64,000 bases of DNA from an uncultured Cohaesibacter sp. (GCF_963666525.1 NZ_OY762905.1:496001-560000), one strand, 5' to 3'; positions 33,303 through 43,909 are shown, counted from the first letter of the stretch. Notes: a model not told the origin generated them from the sequence alone. A program made the numbers and translations.

Positions 33303-34835
33303 TTAGAGCGGAATATTGTCGTGCTTCTTCCACGGGTTCTCAAGCCGCTTGTTGCGCAACATCCTGAGGGCCCGCGCAATCCGCAGGCGTGTCCGATGCG
33401 GCATGATCACCTCGTCGATAAAGCCCCGTTCCGCGGCCACGAAGGGCGACAGGAACCGGTCTTCATAATCCTTGGTATGCTGGGCGATCTTTTCCGGATC
33501 ATCCAGATCCTTGCGGAAGATGATCTCGACCGCCCCCTTCGCCCCCATCACGGCGATCTGGGCGCTTGGCCAGGCATAGTTGACATCGCCACGCAGATGC
33601 TTGGATCCCATGACGTCATAGGCGCCGCCGTAGGCCTTGCGGGTGATGACCGTCACCTTGGGAACCGTTGCCTCGGCATAGGCAAACAGCAGCTTGGCAC
33701 CATGCTTGATCAGCCCGCCATATTCCTGATCGGTCCCGGGCAGAAAGCCTGGCACATCCACCAGCGTCACCACCGGAATCTCGAAGGCATCACAGAAGCG
33801 GACGAAGCGGGCAGCCTTGCGCGAGCAGTCACTGTCCAGCACTCCTGCCAGCACCATGGGCTGGTTGGCAACAATGCCGATGGTCCGTCCTTCCATACGC
33901 CCGAAGCCGGTGATGATATTCCGCGCAAAGGCTTCCTGAATCTCGAAGAAGTCGCCCTCATCGACAATCTTCAGGATCAGCTCCTTCATGTCATAGGGCT
34001 TGTTGGGATTGTTCGGAACCAGTGTTTCCAGCGAATGATCCTCCCGGTCCCACGGATCATAGTGGTCGAGCACCGGGGGTTCGGACAGGTTGTTGGCTGG
34101 CAGAAAGTCAATCAGTCGACGCATCTGGGCCAGCGCCTCGATATCATCATCATAGGCACCATCGGCGATCGACGACTTGGTGGTGTGCACCGATGCGCCG
34201 CCAAGCTGCTCGGACGTCACCTCTTCGTTGGTCACGGTCTTGACCACTTCCGGGCCGGTCACAAACATGTATGAGCGGTCGCGGACCATGAAGATGAAAT
34301 CGGTCATCGCTGGCGAATAGACATCCCCACCGGCACATGGCCCCATGATCAGTGAAATCTGTGGAATGACACCGGATGCCATGACGTTGCGCTGGAACAC
34401 CTCACCATAGCCGCCCAACGCATCGACGCCCTCCTGAATGCGGGCTCCACCGGCATCGAACAGACCGATGATCGGGGCACGGCTTTTCAGCGCCATATCC
34501 TGAATCTTGGTGATCTTCTGGGCGTGGGTCTTGGAAAGCGACCCGCCCAATACGGTGAAGTCCTTGGCAAAGATATAGACGATACGGCCGTTGACCGTAC
34601 CCCAGCCGGTCACCACGCCATCGCCGGGCATCTTGACCTTTTCCATCCCGAAATCGGTGCATGTATGCTGCACATACATGTCGAACTCTTCGAATGACCC
34701 CTCGTCGAGAAAGCACTCGATGCGCTCTCGGGCCGTCAGCTTCCCACGGGCATGCTGCGCAGCCATACGCTCCTGGCCACCTCCCAATCTGGCCTTCTCG
34801 CGGCGGCGTTCAAGCTCGGCAATTACACTTTTCAT
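33303..34835 (-). CDS. pccB: Propionyl-CoA carboxylase beta subunit (carboxyltransferase)
   Basis: 510 residues from [20 protein letters not shown] at 34835, the standard PccB length; the frame stays open 37 codons further up without conserved sequence. It moves CO2 from biotin to propionyl-CoA. Two crotonase-like halves are seen: the N-terminal with [18 protein letters not shown] and [18 protein letters not shown], the C-terminal with [25 protein letters not shown] and [18 protein letters not shown]. It works with PccA in odd-chain and branched-chain acyl degradation. A terminator follows. Confidence 0.93.
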   Translation of the reverse strand: MKSVIAELERRREKARLGGGQERMAAQHARGKLTARERIECFLDEGSFEEFDMYVQHTCTDFGMEKVKMPGDGVVTGWGTVNGRIVYIFAKDFTVLGGSLSKTHAQKITKIQDMALKSRAPIIGLFDAGGARIQEGVDALGGYGEVFQRNVMASGVIPQISLIMGPCAGGDVYSPAMTDFIFMVRDRSYMFVTGPEVVKTVTNEEVTSEQLGGASVHTTKSSIADGAYDDDIEALAQMRRLIDFLPANNLSEPPVLDHYDPWDREDHSLETLVPNNPNKPYDMKELILKIVDEGDFFEIQEAFARNIITGFGRMEGRTIGIVANQPMVLAGVLDSDCSRKAARFVRFCDAFEIPVVTLVDVPGFLPGTDQEYGGLIKHGAKLLFAYAEATVPKVTVITRKAYGGAYDVMGSKHLRGDVNYAWPSAQIAVMGAKGAVEIIFRKDLDDPEKIAQHTKDYEDRFLSPFVAAERGFIDEVIMPHRTRLRIARALRMLRNKRLENPWKKHDNIPL

Positions 34836-35061
34836 GGCAAGGACCCTCAGAAATAGTGATGGTTGGAAAGCCATGTCCTCCCTGCGGCCGGATGCCAACC
34901 GCACAACACGTCCAACGCAATCCATGTCAACGCAACCCTGCAACATATCAGGGTTTATGCTGACCCAAGGGCTAACATAATAAATTTGAGGCCAATAGCT
35001 GGCAGATCGGATGAAAGGCTCAGAGAATAGTCTTAAGCTATAAGCAGGATTGCCCGCCGTC

Positions 35062-35934
35062 TCACCCCCGAAAAGCCTGGATCACCAGAACAGCGGCATC
35101 ATATTCAGCCCGGCGAAAGGCCCGGCGTTTGGTTGCCTCTTCATCCTCGCCCCACAGCTCGATGTTCCAGTCTTCATCAACCATGGCGGCATTCCATGCG
35201 GCATCCGCATCGAGGAACCCGTCCCACAAGGCAAAGGCAAGCAGCGTCGACCCGGTGAGCGTCATGATGCTGTGCACGGCACCAAGCTGGAATATGTCCA
35301 GATCGCCCCAGAGCGCCCTCAAACGCGCCCCCATGACAGGAGACTGCTCCACAGCCAGAATGCCACTGGCCTGCACGAAACGGCCTCCCAGCGCGTTCTC
35401 GGCCCTGTTCAGCACCGGATACCAGTGATCTTTCTGGCGTTGCACCAGACGCTCCGGATGCGTGGCCGGATAGCAGAGGAAATCATTGTTGAGATAGGCA
35501 ACGATCTCGTCGATCAACGCCGGGCGGGCCTCTTCGACACCATCCCGGATGGAATTGACAAGACGGGACAGCGGCATGGTGGCCGGATTGATCTCCGTCT
35601 CCTGCGCAGCCCACTCGGCAACGAGGGCCTCTGCCAGCATCCGATTGGGCACGGCGACCGTCTTCTTGGCAGGGCTTTTCACCTTGCGCCCGTCCAACAG
35701 CACGGAATAGAGCAGATTGCCCGCATCGTCGGCTTCCTCACCGACGGTGACGTCCTTGTAGAAGCGCTTCGGCAACGGCCGTTTGGCCGCTTCCTTGGAA
35801 CGCATCATCGGATTGTCGGAGCTGTCCTTCTGGCCGGGCCGGAAATCGCCAAACAGCACGCCATAGGTTTCGCGAGGCTCGCCCTCAGCACCGGTCTGCA
35901 GCTCGGCACTCTTCTCCGTGTCCTTGTCCGCCAT
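35062..35934 (-). CDS. ATP12-family F1-ATPase assembly chaperone
   Basis: 290 residues. ATP12 proteins hold the alpha subunit of F1-ATPase during assembly and are typical of alphaproteobacteria and mitochondria. Conserved stretches include [55 protein letters not shown], and the late [20 protein letters not shown]. The 45-residue N-terminal portion is polar and variable. It ends a five-gene run behind the HAD phosphatase (21 nt gap). Bases 34836-35061 beyond it show no gene. Confidence 0.92.
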   Translation of the reverse strand: MADKDTEKSAELQTGAEGEPRETYGVLFGDFRPGQKDSSDNPMMRSKEAAKRPLPKRFYKDVTVGEEADDAGNLLYSVLLDGRKVKSPAKKTVAVPNRMLAEALVAEWAAQETEINPATMPLSRLVNSIRDGVEEARPALIDEIVAYLNNDFLCYPATHPERLVQRQKDHWYPVLNRAENALGGRFVQASGILAVEQSPVMGARLRALWGDLDIFQLGAVHSIMTLTGSTLLAFALWDGFLDADAAWNAAMVDEDWNIELWGEDEEATKRRAFRRAEYDAAVLVIQAFRG

Positions 35935-35955
35935 CGGTCTCCCCCAATCCGTTGG

Positions 35956-36618
35956 TTACAAACCGGCGAGCAGCGCGTGCAACGCCGGATAATCATCGAC
36001 AATATGCTGCGCCCCGGCCTTCCTCAACACATCACTGGTATGATAGCCCCAGCTGACGCCGATGGTGTTGACCCGGGCGCTGACCGCCATTTCCATGTCG
36101 TAGCTCGTATCGCCGATCATATAGGTATCCGCAGCGGAAACCCCCGTCTCGCTCATGGCCTGCAGGATCATGCCCGGATGCGGCTTGGAAGGCGCCCTGT
36201 CGGCAGTCTGCACCGTGACGAACAGATCGTGCCAGTCGTAGCAGTCAAACAGATGCAGAACCCCGCGATAGGCCTTGCCGGTGGCAATGCCGAGCAGAAC
36301 GTCAGGCGCTTTCGCCAGCGCCTCGATCGCTTCCCTGGCTCCATCGTAGAGATATTCTTCCGCCTCGCCTCTGGCACGCTTGCCGATGACGAAATCCTTG
36401 TAGCTCTCCACCAGCGCGCCATTCTGGGCGGCGGTCAGGTGGGGCGCCAACTTGAAAATCGCTTCCGGCAGTGACAAGCCGATGATCGAACGCGTCTCGT
36501 CGGCAGTAGGCGCAGGCAGGCGATGGACACCGAACGCATGGTCCATACCCTCGACGATCGTATGCTGGCTGTCGACCAGCGTTCCGTCACAGTCGAAAAT
36601 GAAGAGTTTGAGGCTCAT
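35956..36618 (-). CDS. HAD-superfamily hydrolase, subfamily IA (phosphoglycolate phosphatase-like)
   Basis: 220 residues. HAD motifs: I FDCDGTLVDS with the nucleophile and acid Asp, II as IATGK, the motif III lysine in SKPHPGMI, and IV GDTSYDMEMA. An alpha-helical cap follows motif I, as in Gph-type enzymes. It dephosphorylates a small metabolite; the substrate is unknown. It lies between rluC-like and ATP12 genes, 75 nt after the former. Confidence 0.9.
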   Translation of the reverse strand: MSLKLFIFDCDGTLVDSQHTIVEGMDHAFGVHRLPAPTADETRSIIGLSLPEAIFKLAPHLTAAQNGALVESYKDFVIGKRARGEAEEYLYDGAREAIEALAKAPDVLLGIATGKAYRGVLHLFDCYDWHDLFVTVQTADRAPSKPHPGMILQAMSETGVSAADTYMIGDTSYDMEMAVSARVNTIGVSWGYHTSDVLRKAGAQHIVDDYPALHALLAGL

Positions 36619-36693
36619 GAGAACGGGTCCTCAGGCTGGAAAAACAGAAAGGCGAATATTGGGCACGGGCGCAAGACTGCGGAACCGGAACGA

Positions 36694-37707
36694 TCAGTCT
36701 TCGGTGCCAAGCTCGTCCTCGATCTCCGGATCATAGGACGCCTCGTCAAACCCGAGCAGGTTCCAGCTCTGCTGCATGTGCGATGGCAGTGGCGCGCTGA
36801 CATCGAGTATCCCTCCCTTGGGGTGCGGAATGCGGATGCGCCTTGCATGCAGATGCAGCTTCTTCTGAATGCCGCCCGGGAACTCCCAATTCTCGATGTT
36901 GAAATACTTCGGATCTCCGATGATCGGGCATTCCATGTAGGCGGTGTGCACGCGCAGCTGATGGGTACGCCCGGTAACCGGCTTGAGCACCAGCCACGAC
37001 ATCTTCTGCCCGGATGTTTCGACAACCGCATAGTGGGTCACGGCATGCTGCGCGCCATCATCGCCGTGGCGGGCAATCCGCATCCGGTCGCCGTCTTCAG
37101 CCTGATATTTGGCCAGATAGGTGGAGATGCGGCCCTGATGGGGCTTTGGCACGCCTCGCACCAGCGCCCAGTAGGTTTTCTGTGTCGACCGTTCGCGGAA
37201 GGCCTTGGTCAGTGCCATGGCAACCGATCGCTTGCGGGCAATTACCAGAACACCCGAGGTGTCCCGGTCCAGACGATGGACGAGACGCGGCTTCTGGCCG
37301 TTCCGGTCGCGCAGGGCTTCCAGCATGCCATCGACATGGCGGCTCATGCCCGAGCCCCCCTGCACGGCAAGGCCTGCCGGCTTGTTGATGACAAACAGAT
37401 CCTTGTCATCATAGAGCATGATCGACTTGAGAAACTCGCCATCGTCATCCGAGGCTCGTGGCATCGCTCGCTTGGGAGCGGCACTCTGCGATTTCTCGTC
37501 GGTCGCCAGAGGCGGAACACGCACTTCCTGCCCCTTCAACAGCCTCACGTTCGTTTTCACCCGCTTGCCATCGACACGCACCTGTCCGGTGCGCAGCAAT
37601 TTCTGCAGCTGGCCAAAGGAAAGTCCCGGAAAATGCTCCTTGAACCATCGGTCCAGACGCAATCCGTCCTCTTCCCCTGTCACTTCGCGAAACTGAATGG
37701 TTGCCAT
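36694..37707 (-). CDS. 23S rRNA/tRNA pseudouridine synthase, RluA family (RluC/D-like)
   Basis: 337 residues from MATIQFREVT at 37707. An N-terminal S4 RNA-binding domain (LRLDRWFKEHFPGLSFGQLQKLLRTGQVRVDGKRV) precedes the catalytic domain with HRLDRDTSGVLV, which carries the catalytic Asp, and GRTHQLRVH. It isomerises uridines in rRNA; the RluC type is likeliest given its place beside an HAD phosphatase, a usual alphaproteobacterial neighbourhood. A polar insert (residues ~70-95) separates the two domains. It is 19 nt after crcB. Confidence 0.92.
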   Translation of the reverse strand: MATIQFREVTGEEDGLRLDRWFKEHFPGLSFGQLQKLLRTGQVRVDGKRVKTNVRLLKGQEVRVPPLATDEKSQSAAPKRAMPRASDDDGEFLKSIMLYDDKDLFVINKPAGLAVQGGSGMSRHVDGMLEALRDRNGQKPRLVHRLDRDTSGVLVIARKRSVAMALTKAFRERSTQKTYWALVRGVPKPHQGRISTYLAKYQAEDGDRMRIARHGDDGAQHAVTHYAVVETSGQKMSWLVLKPVTGRTHQLRVHTAYMECPIIGDPKYFNIENWEFPGGIQKKLHLHARRIRIPHPKGGILDVSAPLPSHMQQSWNLLGFDEASYDPEIEDELGTED

Positions 37708-37726
37708 TCGATCTAACTCTCTATTC

Positions 37727-38104
37727 TCAAACCAGCGCGCGGGCTGCCGACAGCCCAAAGAAGAGCGCCACAATACCGCCCGCCAGCGAGATTGCAATAT
37801 AAATCAGCGCCAATCCGGACTGGCCGCGCTCCGTCATTGTAACAATATCGAGCGAAAAAGTGGAAAAGGTGGTGAAACCGCCAAGTAGGCCGGTTGTCAG
37901 CAGCAGCCGGATCTCGGTGCTGGCACTGAAACGAACCGCCAGAAAATGAATGAGCAGCCCCATGAAGAAGGACCCGACAATATTGCAGATCATCGTACCA
38001 TAGGGCATGCCGCTGCCGAACGAGCGCAGTGCGGCCAGACCGACCAGATGTCTGAGACTGGCCCCGACGGCTCCACCGACCGCCACGAATAGGAATTGGT
38101 TCAT
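37727..38104 (-). CDS. crcB: Fluoride ion exporter CrcB/FluC
   Basis: 125 residues from the ATG at 38104. Four membrane helices, with the fluoride-channel motifs GGAVGASLRHL, GTMICNIVGSFFMGLL and TTGLLGGFTTFSTFSLD. It exports fluoride through a dual-topology dimer in the inner membrane. Its ATG overlaps the rarA stop (ATGA), so it is translationally coupled. No fluoride riboswitch is evident because no leader exists in front of it. Confidence 0.94.
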   Translation of the reverse strand: MNQFLFVAVGGAVGASLRHLVGLAALRSFGSGMPYGTMICNIVGSFFMGLLIHFLAVRFSASTEIRLLLTTGLLGGFTTFSTFSLDIVTMTERGQSGLALIYIAISLAGGIVALFFGLSAARALV

Positions 38105-39444
38105 TTGTTTCTTTCCGTTCTCAATCTGGACCAATAGTCCAGACGCTTGCGCAATTCGCGCTCGAACCCGCGCTCGACCGGTTCGTAAAAGACCTTCCGT
38201 CCCAGCGCTTCGGGGAAATAGTCCTGTCCCGAAAAGGCGTCCGGTTCGTCATGGTCATAGCGATAGCCAGCCCCATACCCCTGCTCAGCCATCATCTTGG
38301 TGGGCGCATTGAGGATATGTTTGGGCGGTGGCAGGGATCCTCCGCGTTTTGCAGCGTCCATTGCCGCCGCAAAGGCCAGATAGCCCTTGTTCGATTTGGG
38401 TGCCGTGGCGAGATAGATCGCCAGTTGCGAAAGGGCATAATAGCCTTCAGGCGCCCCGATCAGCTGGAATGCCTCCCGCGCAGCCATTGCTTGCACCAGG
38501 GCATTCGGATCAGCCAGACCGATGTCTTCGGACGCCATGACCGTCATGCGCCTGAGGATATATAACGGATCTTCGCCAGCATCAAGCATCCGGCACATAT
38601 AGTAGAGCGCCGCGTCCGGATCGGAGCCACGGATGGACTTGTGAAAGGCGGAAATCAGATTGTAGTGGCCCTCGGCCGACTTGTCGTAGACCGGAGCCCG
38701 CCGCTGCAGAATCCGCCCCAGTTGTTCGGGCGTGAAGACCTCGCCCTCGTGGGCCGCGCGCCAGACTTCCTGCGCCAGCGTCAGCGAGGAGCGACCGTCG
38801 CCGTCGGCCATGCGGATGAGCGCTACACGTGCGTCTTCATCAAGCGGCAACGGCTTGTCCAGCGCCGCTTCGGCCCGCGACAGAAGCTTGCCGATTGCCT
38901 CATCATCAAGGCTCTGGAACGTCAGCACCTGCGAGCGCGACAGAAGAGCCGCATTGAGTTCGAAGGACGGGTTCTCCGTCGTGGCGCCAACCAGCACCAC
39001 GGTGCCATCCTCCATCACCGGCAGGAAGCTGTCCTGCTGGGCCTTGTTGAAGCGATGGATCTCGTCGACAAACAGCAGCGTGGTCTTGCCCATCCGCCGC
39101 CGCGCGCGAGCCGCTTCAAACACTTTCTTGAGATCGGAGACACCAGAAAAAATCGCCGATATCTGCTCGAAATGCAGATCCGTTCCATCCGCCAGCAGGC
39201 GGGCGACCGTCGTCTTGCCGGTGCCCGGTGGCCCCCAAAGAACAAGGCACCCCAACGAGCCGCTTTTCAGCATGCGCGTGAGAGTGCCGTCAGGGCCCAC
39301 CAGATGCTCCTGCCCGACCACGTCTTCAAGCCGCTTTGGTCGGAGCAGATCAGCAAGAGGCCGGGAAGTTCCCTCCCCGGTCTCGCCATGTCCAGAGCCA
39401 GAGCTGGAAACCTCCAGCCCTGCATTTTCAAATAGATTGCTCAC
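38101..39444 (-). CDS. rarA: Replication-associated recombination protein A (AAA+ ATPase)
   Basis: 447 residues from a GTG start at 39444, 7 nt after the degP stop. It acts at stalled replication forks with clamp loader-like architecture. Motifs: RPLADLLRPKRLEDVVGQEHLVG, Walker A WGPPGTGKTT, Walker B LLFVDEIHRFNK, sensor 1 GATTENPSFELN, and the C-terminal tetramerisation segment with GLADPNALVQAMAA and GAGYRYDHDEPDAF. The 30 residues before the conserved start (NLFENAGLEVSSSG...) are variable. Confidence 0.94.
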   Translation of the reverse strand: MSNLFENAGLEVSSSGSGHGETGEGTSRPLADLLRPKRLEDVVGQEHLVGPDGTLTRMLKSGSLGCLVLWGPPGTGKTTVARLLADGTDLHFEQISAIFSGVSDLKKVFEAARARRRMGKTTLLFVDEIHRFNKAQQDSFLPVMEDGTVVLVGATTENPSFELNAALLSRSQVLTFQSLDDEAIGKLLSRAEAALDKPLPLDEDARVALIRMADGDGRSSLTLAQEVWRAAHEGEVFTPEQLGRILQRRAPVYDKSAEGHYNLISAFHKSIRGSDPDAALYYMCRMLDAGEDPLYILRRMTVMASEDIGLADPNALVQAMAAREAFQLIGAPEGYYALSQLAIYLATAPKSNKGYLAFAAAMDAAKRGGSLPPPKHILNAPTKMMAEQGYGAGYRYDHDEPDAFSGQDYFPEALGRKVFYEPVERGFERELRKRLDYWSRLRTERNK

Positions 39445-39451
39445 AGCTATC

Positions 39452-40921
39452 TCAACTGATTGTCGTCTTGATGAGCTGACCGTCGCGCTGGATCTCCAGC
39501 CGCCACAAACGGAAGTCCTGTTTGGAAAGCGTTTCCAGATCCCGGGTGTTGCGCACAGCCTGCCCATTCACCTTTCGAATGATGTCGCCCATCTTAAGGC
39601 CAAGACGCTCCGCTGTCGTGCCATTTCTGATGTTGGAAACAACAACGCCTTTCAAACCGCTGTCTACCCCCAGTTCCTGCGCAACGGCGGGGGAAAGATT
39701 GAGCACGGTGGCACCATCGAAGGGAGAATAACCCTCGATATAGCGCTGATCCCGTGGTGGCTTTTCAGGAGCGGCCTCAGCGCGAATCTTGAGCGTGCTG
39801 GCCTTGCCATGCCGCGAGATGTCCAGATTGACCGTCGAGCCGATCGGAGTGGTGGCAAACCGGTAGCCAAATGCATCAGGACTGTCGACATCCTTGCCGT
39901 TGACCTTGAGGATCAGGTCGCCGATCTCGAGGCCTGCAGCCTTGGCCGGACTGTCATCAAACACCTCGGTGACCAGCACCCCTTGCGGCCGATCAAGCCC
40001 AAGACCGTTGGCTATGTCGGAACTGACCATCTGCAGACTGCCGCCGAACCATGCCCGCTCAACCTTGTTACCGGAAATGGCCGCTTCCGCGACAAGCCGG
40101 ACCATGTTGGCCGGAATGGCAAAGCCGATGCCGTTGGAGCCACCCGAGCGGGTGTAGATCGAGCTGTTGATGCCAACCAGTTTGCCCTGCATGTTGACAA
40201 GGGCACCACCAGAGTTACCCGGGTTGATGGCAGCATCGGTCTGCACGAAGTAGCTGTAATCGGAAGCGCCGACCTGTGTGCGGGCAACGGCCGATACGAT
40301 ACCGCTGGTCACCGTTTGACCAACGCCGAACGGGTTGCCGATGGCCAGTACGAGATCACCCACCTCGGTTTCATCCGAGTTGGCAAATTCCAGATGCGGC
40401 AGATCGCCCTTGAGGTCGCGGACCTTGAGGATGGCAAGATCGGTTCGCTCGTCATCAAGCACCACGTCGGCTTCGAACTCGGTTCGGTCTGCCAACGCGA
40501 CCTTCACTTCTGTTGCACCGTCAATCACATGATGGTTGGTGACGATCACCCCGGTATGATCGACGATCACACCGGAGCCGAGCGATCGCTCGACACGTTC
40601 CCGTGGCGCTCCGAAACCGCCCCGACCGAAAAACTGTTCAAAGAACGGGTCATTGAAAAAAGGAGAGCGGTTTTGGGTCACCACCTTGCGGGTGGCATAG
40701 ACGTTGACCACGGCAGGGGCAGCCTGTTTGACCAACGGCGAGAAACTGAGCTGCATTTCGACCTTGCTGGCCGGAACACGATCAACCGCCTCGGTGACCT
40801 TGGCAGGCGGCGCGGTACCTGCAGCATTGGAGGACGGCACAAAATCACGCGCCAGATATCCCCCACCTGCGGCCACCAGCAAAACGGCGAGAGCGGCAAC
40901 CTCTTTTCGCAAAAACATCAT
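39452..40921 (-). CDS. degP: Do/DegP-family periplasmic serine protease
   Basis: 489 residues. An N-terminal membrane or signal segment (EVAALAVLLVAAGGGYLA) is followed by the trypsin-like domain with triad H131 (VTNHHVID), D161 (ERTDLAIL) and S237 (NPGNSGGAL), then two PDZ domains (~270-370 and ~395-480). It degrades or refolds damaged envelope proteins. It heads degP-rarA-crcB-rluC-HAD-ATP12. The upstream 190 bases show no clear heat-shock or sigma-E promoter by eye. Confidence 0.93.
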   Translation of the reverse strand: MMFLRKEVAALAVLLVAAGGGYLARDFVPSSNAAGTAPPAKVTEAVDRVPASKVEMQLSFSPLVKQAAPAVVNVYATRKVVTQNRSPFFNDPFFEQFFGRGGFGAPRERVERSLGSGVIVDHTGVIVTNHHVIDGATEVKVALADRTEFEADVVLDDERTDLAILKVRDLKGDLPHLEFANSDETEVGDLVLAIGNPFGVGQTVTSGIVSAVARTQVGASDYSYFVQTDAAINPGNSGGALVNMQGKLVGINSSIYTRSGGSNGIGFAIPANMVRLVAEAAISGNKVERAWFGGSLQMVSSDIANGLGLDRPQGVLVTEVFDDSPAKAAGLEIGDLILKVNGKDVDSPDAFGYRFATTPIGSTVNLDISRHGKASTLKIRAEAAPEKPPRDQRYIEGYSPFDGATVLNLSPAVAQELGVDSGLKGVVVSNIRNGTTAERLGLKMGDIIRKVNGQAVRNTRDLETLSKQDFRLWRLEIQRDGQLIKTTIS

Positions 40922-41107
40922 GACACCTCTTCTCTTGCAGGATTCGGACTTTCATATGCCTGAAGACATAAAATCTACCCGAAAAGGTAAGATCAAGTGC
41001 AGGCAGAATTAAGATACGCGCCCCACCATTGTCATTCATTGCCAAGATTTAATCAAACAGCGCCGCAAAAGCGGTTCAACAGCGTCGCTCTGTTGACAAC
41101 CGAACAC

Positions 41108-41135
41108 AAAAAAGGGCGGCACAGAGCCACCCTTT
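41108..41135 (-). terminator. Rho-independent terminator after rplQ
   Basis: On the minus strand AAAGGGTGGC pairs with GCCGCCCTTT (one G-U) over a 5-nt loop, running into a T tract. It lies 23 nt after the rplQ stop and ends the alpha operon and the whole ribosomal block. Confidence 0.9.
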
Positions 41136-41158
41136 AAATTGCAAAGACTGCATAAAGC

Positions 41159-41578
41159 TTATGCTGCGTCTTCTACGTCTGCTTCTGCGGTAGGACCGGA
41201 ATCCGTGCCGCGCGCTGCGGGGTCACGATCAACCAGTTCGATAACAGCCATAGGAGCGTTATCGCCATAGCGGAAGCCGGCCTTGAGAACGCGGGTGTAG
41301 CCACCGTTGCGTTCGGTATAACGTGGGCCAAGCGTTTCGAACAGTTTTGCGACCATGTCTTTGTCGCGGATCTGTGCAATAGCCTGACGACGAGCGTGAA
41401 GATCGCCACGTTTAGCCAGAGTGATGAGTTTTTCTGCGATCGGCTTCAATTCTTTAGCCTTAGGCAGAGTGGTTACAATTTGCTCATGCTTGATCAAAGC
41501 TGCTGCCATGTTGGCGAACATTGCTTTGCGATGAGAAGCGGTGCGATTGAGCTTGCGACCTGATTTGCCGTGGCGCAT
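41159..41578 (-). CDS. rplQ: Large ribosomal subunit protein L17
   Basis: 139 residues. The N-terminal [56 protein letters not shown] is diagnostic. An acidic tail of about 20 residues (ending EADVEDAA) extends beyond the core, common in alphaproteobacteria. Last gene of the alpha operon, 44 nt after rpoA. Confidence 0.97.
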   Translation of the reverse strand: MRHGKSGRKLNRTASHRKAMFANMAAALIKHEQIVTTLPKAKELKPIAEKLITLAKRGDLHARRQAIAQIRDKDMVAKLFETLGPRYTERNGGYTRVLKAGFRYGDNAPMAVIELVDRDPAARGTDSGPTAEADVEDAA

Positions 41579-41622
41579 TGCCCTCTCCTTTTCTCTATCC
41601 GACGGTTACAAACCGCTGGTGA

Positions 41623-42639
41623 TTAATACTGATCTTCGTAGCGCTTTGCGAGATCGTCGATATTTTCAGGCGGCCAGGCCTGAACTTCCATGCCAAGATG
41701 CAGACCCATCTGGGCGAGGACTTCCTTGATCTCGTTAAGCGACTTGCGCCCAAAGTTCGGAGTGCGAAGCATTTCCGCTTCCGTCTTCTGGATAAGATCG
41801 CCGATGTAAACAATGTTGTCGTTTTTCAGGCAGTTTGCAGAACGGACAGACAGTTCCAACTCGTCCACTTTCTTGAGAAGTGCCGGGTTGAATGCCAACT
41901 CCTGGGTCTGTTCCTGAACAACTTCCTTCTCTGGCTCTTCGAAATTGACGAAGATAGACAGCTGGTCCTGCAGGATGCGGGCTGCATAGGCAACTGCATC
42001 TTCAGGCTTGACCGAGCCATCGGTTTCGATCGTCATCGTCAGCTTGTCAAAGTCGAGGTCCTGACCCTGGCGGGTGTTCTCGACGTTGTAGGCAACGCGT
42101 TTGACCGGAGAATAGAGGCTGTCAACCGGAATGAGACCGATCGGAGCATCGTCTGGGCGGTTCTGTGTCGCAGTCACATAGCCCTTACCGCTATCAACGG
42201 TAAATTCCATGCGCAATTCTGCACCCACGTCGAGCGTGCAAAGAGCCAGCTCAGGGTTCAGAATCTCGACGTCCCCGACAACCTGAATGTCGCCAGCCCG
42301 AACAACACCCGGTCCTTCCTTGCGGAGAACCATGCGTTTCGGACCTTCCCCTTCCATGCGCAGAGCGATTTCCTTGACGTTCAGGATCAGATCCGTCACG
42401 TCTTCGCGAACACCTGCGATAGAGGAGAATTCATGCAACACACCATCAATCTGGATGGAGGTTACGGCTGCACCCTGCAAGGATGATAGCAGAACACGAC
42501 GCAGGGCATTGCCCAAAGTCATGCCAAAGCCACGTTCCAGAGGCTCGGCAACCACTTTGGCGACACGCAATTCGTCGTCACCAGGGGTGATTTCGAGTTT
42601 GGTTGGCTTGATGAGTTCCTGCCAGTTTTTCTGAATCAC
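41623..42639 (-). CDS. rpoA: DNA-directed RNA polymerase alpha subunit
   Basis: 338 residues. The N-terminal dimerisation/assembly domain has [30 protein letters not shown]; the C-terminal domain ([47 protein letters not shown]) binds UP elements and activators. Normal length. Lies between rpsK (75 nt) and rplQ (44 nt). Confidence 0.98.
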   Translation of the reverse strand: MIQKNWQELIKPTKLEITPGDDELRVAKVVAEPLERGFGMTLGNALRRVLLSSLQGAAVTSIQIDGVLHEFSSIAGVREDVTDLILNVKEIALRMEGEGPKRMVLRKEGPGVVRAGDIQVVGDVEILNPELALCTLDVGAELRMEFTVDSGKGYVTATQNRPDDAPIGLIPVDSLYSPVKRVAYNVENTRQGQDLDFDKLTMTIETDGSVKPEDAVAYAARILQDQLSIFVNFEEPEKEVVQEQTQELAFNPALLKKVDELELSVRSANCLKNDNIVYIGDLIQKTEAEMLRTPNFGRKSLNEIKEVLAQMGLHLGMEVQAWPPENIDDLAKRYEDQY

Positions 42640-42714
42640 GTCTCAACCCTTTCTTGTTTCGGGGCGACACCCCGCAATAACCTGCTTGAGGATTGCAGGG
42701 AACCTGAATTTCAA

Positions 42715-43104
42715 TTAGACGCGACGACGCTTGCGCGGACGACAACCATTGTGCGGGATTGGGGAAACGTCACGGATGGACGTAATGGTAAAGCCAATCG
42801 ACTGCAGAGCACGCAGAGCAGATTCACGACCTGAACCAGGACCGCGAACTTCAACTTCAAGCGTTTTCATGCCGTGTTCAGCGGCTTTCTTACCTGCATC
42901 TTCACCAGCCATCTGTGCGGCAAACGGGGTGGACTTGCGAGAGCCCTTGAAACCCATTGTACCAGCTGAAGACCAGGAAATCGTATTGCCCTGAGCATCA
43001 GAGATGGTGATCATGGTGTTGTTGAAGGTTGAATTCACATGCGCTACGCCAGACGTAATATTCTTACGTTCGCGGCGTTTAATGCGCGAGGCATCTTTTG
43101 CCAT
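42715..43104 (-). CDS. rpsK: Small ribosomal subunit protein S11
   Basis: 129 residues; the platform protein of the 30S subunit. [22 protein letters not shown], the [16 protein letters not shown] segment and the basic C-terminus [18 protein letters not shown] identify it. It is 54 nt after rpsM. Confidence 0.98.
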   Translation of the reverse strand: MAKDASRIKRRERKNITSGVAHVNSTFNNTMITISDAQGNTISWSSAGTMGFKGSRKSTPFAAQMAGEDAGKKAAEHGMKTLEVEVRGPGSGRESALRALQSIGFTITSIRDVSPIPHNGCRPRKRRRV

Positions 43105-43158
43105 ATTTTACCTCGATCTCTTCGCCGCCGTGATCCCAGCGGCTCCACCGGACGTGGA

Positions 43159-43527
43159 TTATTTCTTCTTACCAGCGATCGCTTTAGCAGGACCCTTGCG
43201 GGTGCGAGCGTTGGTGTGGGTGCGCTGACCGCGAACAGGCAGGCCACGACGGTGGCGAAGGCCACGGTAGCAAGCCAGATCCATGAGACGCTTGATGTTC
43301 ATGGACGTCTGACGACGCAGGTCACCTTCCACGGTGTAACCGGCATCGATCACTTCGCGGATTTTCAGGACTTCAGCGTCAGACAGTTCGTTGACACGAC
43401 GCTCAGGAGCAATGTTGACCTGTTCAACAATTTCCTTAGCGAATTTCGGGCCAATCCCATGGATATATTGAAGCGCGATGATGACGCGCTTGTTCGTCGG
43501 TATATTGACGCCAGCAATACGGGCCAC
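43159..43527 (-). CDS. rpsM: Small ribosomal subunit protein S13
   Basis: 122 residues. [27 protein letters not shown] and the C-terminal [20 protein letters not shown] are diagnostic. It contacts 16S rRNA in the head and the P-site tRNA. First gene of the alpha operon here; it is separated from adk by 432 nt containing a terminator and a promoter-like sequence. Confidence 0.98.
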   Translation of the reverse strand: MARIAGVNIPTNKRVIIALQYIHGIGPKFAKEIVEQVNIAPERRVNELSDAEVLKIREVIDAGYTVEGDLRRQTSMNIKRLMDLACYRGLRHRRGLPVRGQRTHTNARTRKGPAKAIAGKKK

Positions 43528-43782
43528 GTCTTATCTCCTCGTAGCAGCGGTGCAGATCCCTGCAGTGCTGCAGACTGTAAGGCATCCCCTCCCCATCCTT
43601 AGTCCGAAGACTTAATGGTAGGAGACAGTTTTCTTCATTGTTGGTCTGAAACCTTCTTCTGACCCGAGTGGACCCGGGTTCGCGGTGACAGACTAGTATG
43701 CGCCTGACTTCAGAACGCAAAAATGGGTTCGCAAGCAAAAGCCTCCGAACACCGCCACGTAACAATACGTGAATAGCGCCGG

Positions 43783-43812
43783 TTAGTACCGGATTCAGCG
43801 GAACAGAGTCAA
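43783..43812 (-). promoter_or_regulatory. Putative promoter of rpsM-rpsK-rpoA-rplQ
   Basis: On the minus strand TTGACT (43807-43812) and TACTAA (43783-43788) with an 18-nt spacer, about 250 nt before rpsM and downstream of the adk terminator. Confidence 0.5.
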
Positions 43813-43909
43813 CCTCAAAACACAGAAAATGCGACAAATTGGTTGACTTTTCCGAAAATCTTCCCCCGCAAACCTGTCCCGTTGTTCAAGATCAGGCAAA
43901 TCCGGGAGA

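Noticed and set aside
35050-36474. 474-codon plus-strand frame over the ATP12 and HAD genes
   Set aside because: It spans two well-supported minus-strand genes and their gap, and encodes nothing recognisable.
38732-40963. 743-codon plus-strand frame over rarA and degP
   Set aside because: Antisense to two genes with intact catalytic motifs; the composition is that of a shadow frame.
42656-42676. CGGGG/CCCCG hairpin between rpsK and rpoA
   Set aside because: Five-bp stem followed by an A-rich rather than T-rich tract on the transcribed strand; probably incidental.
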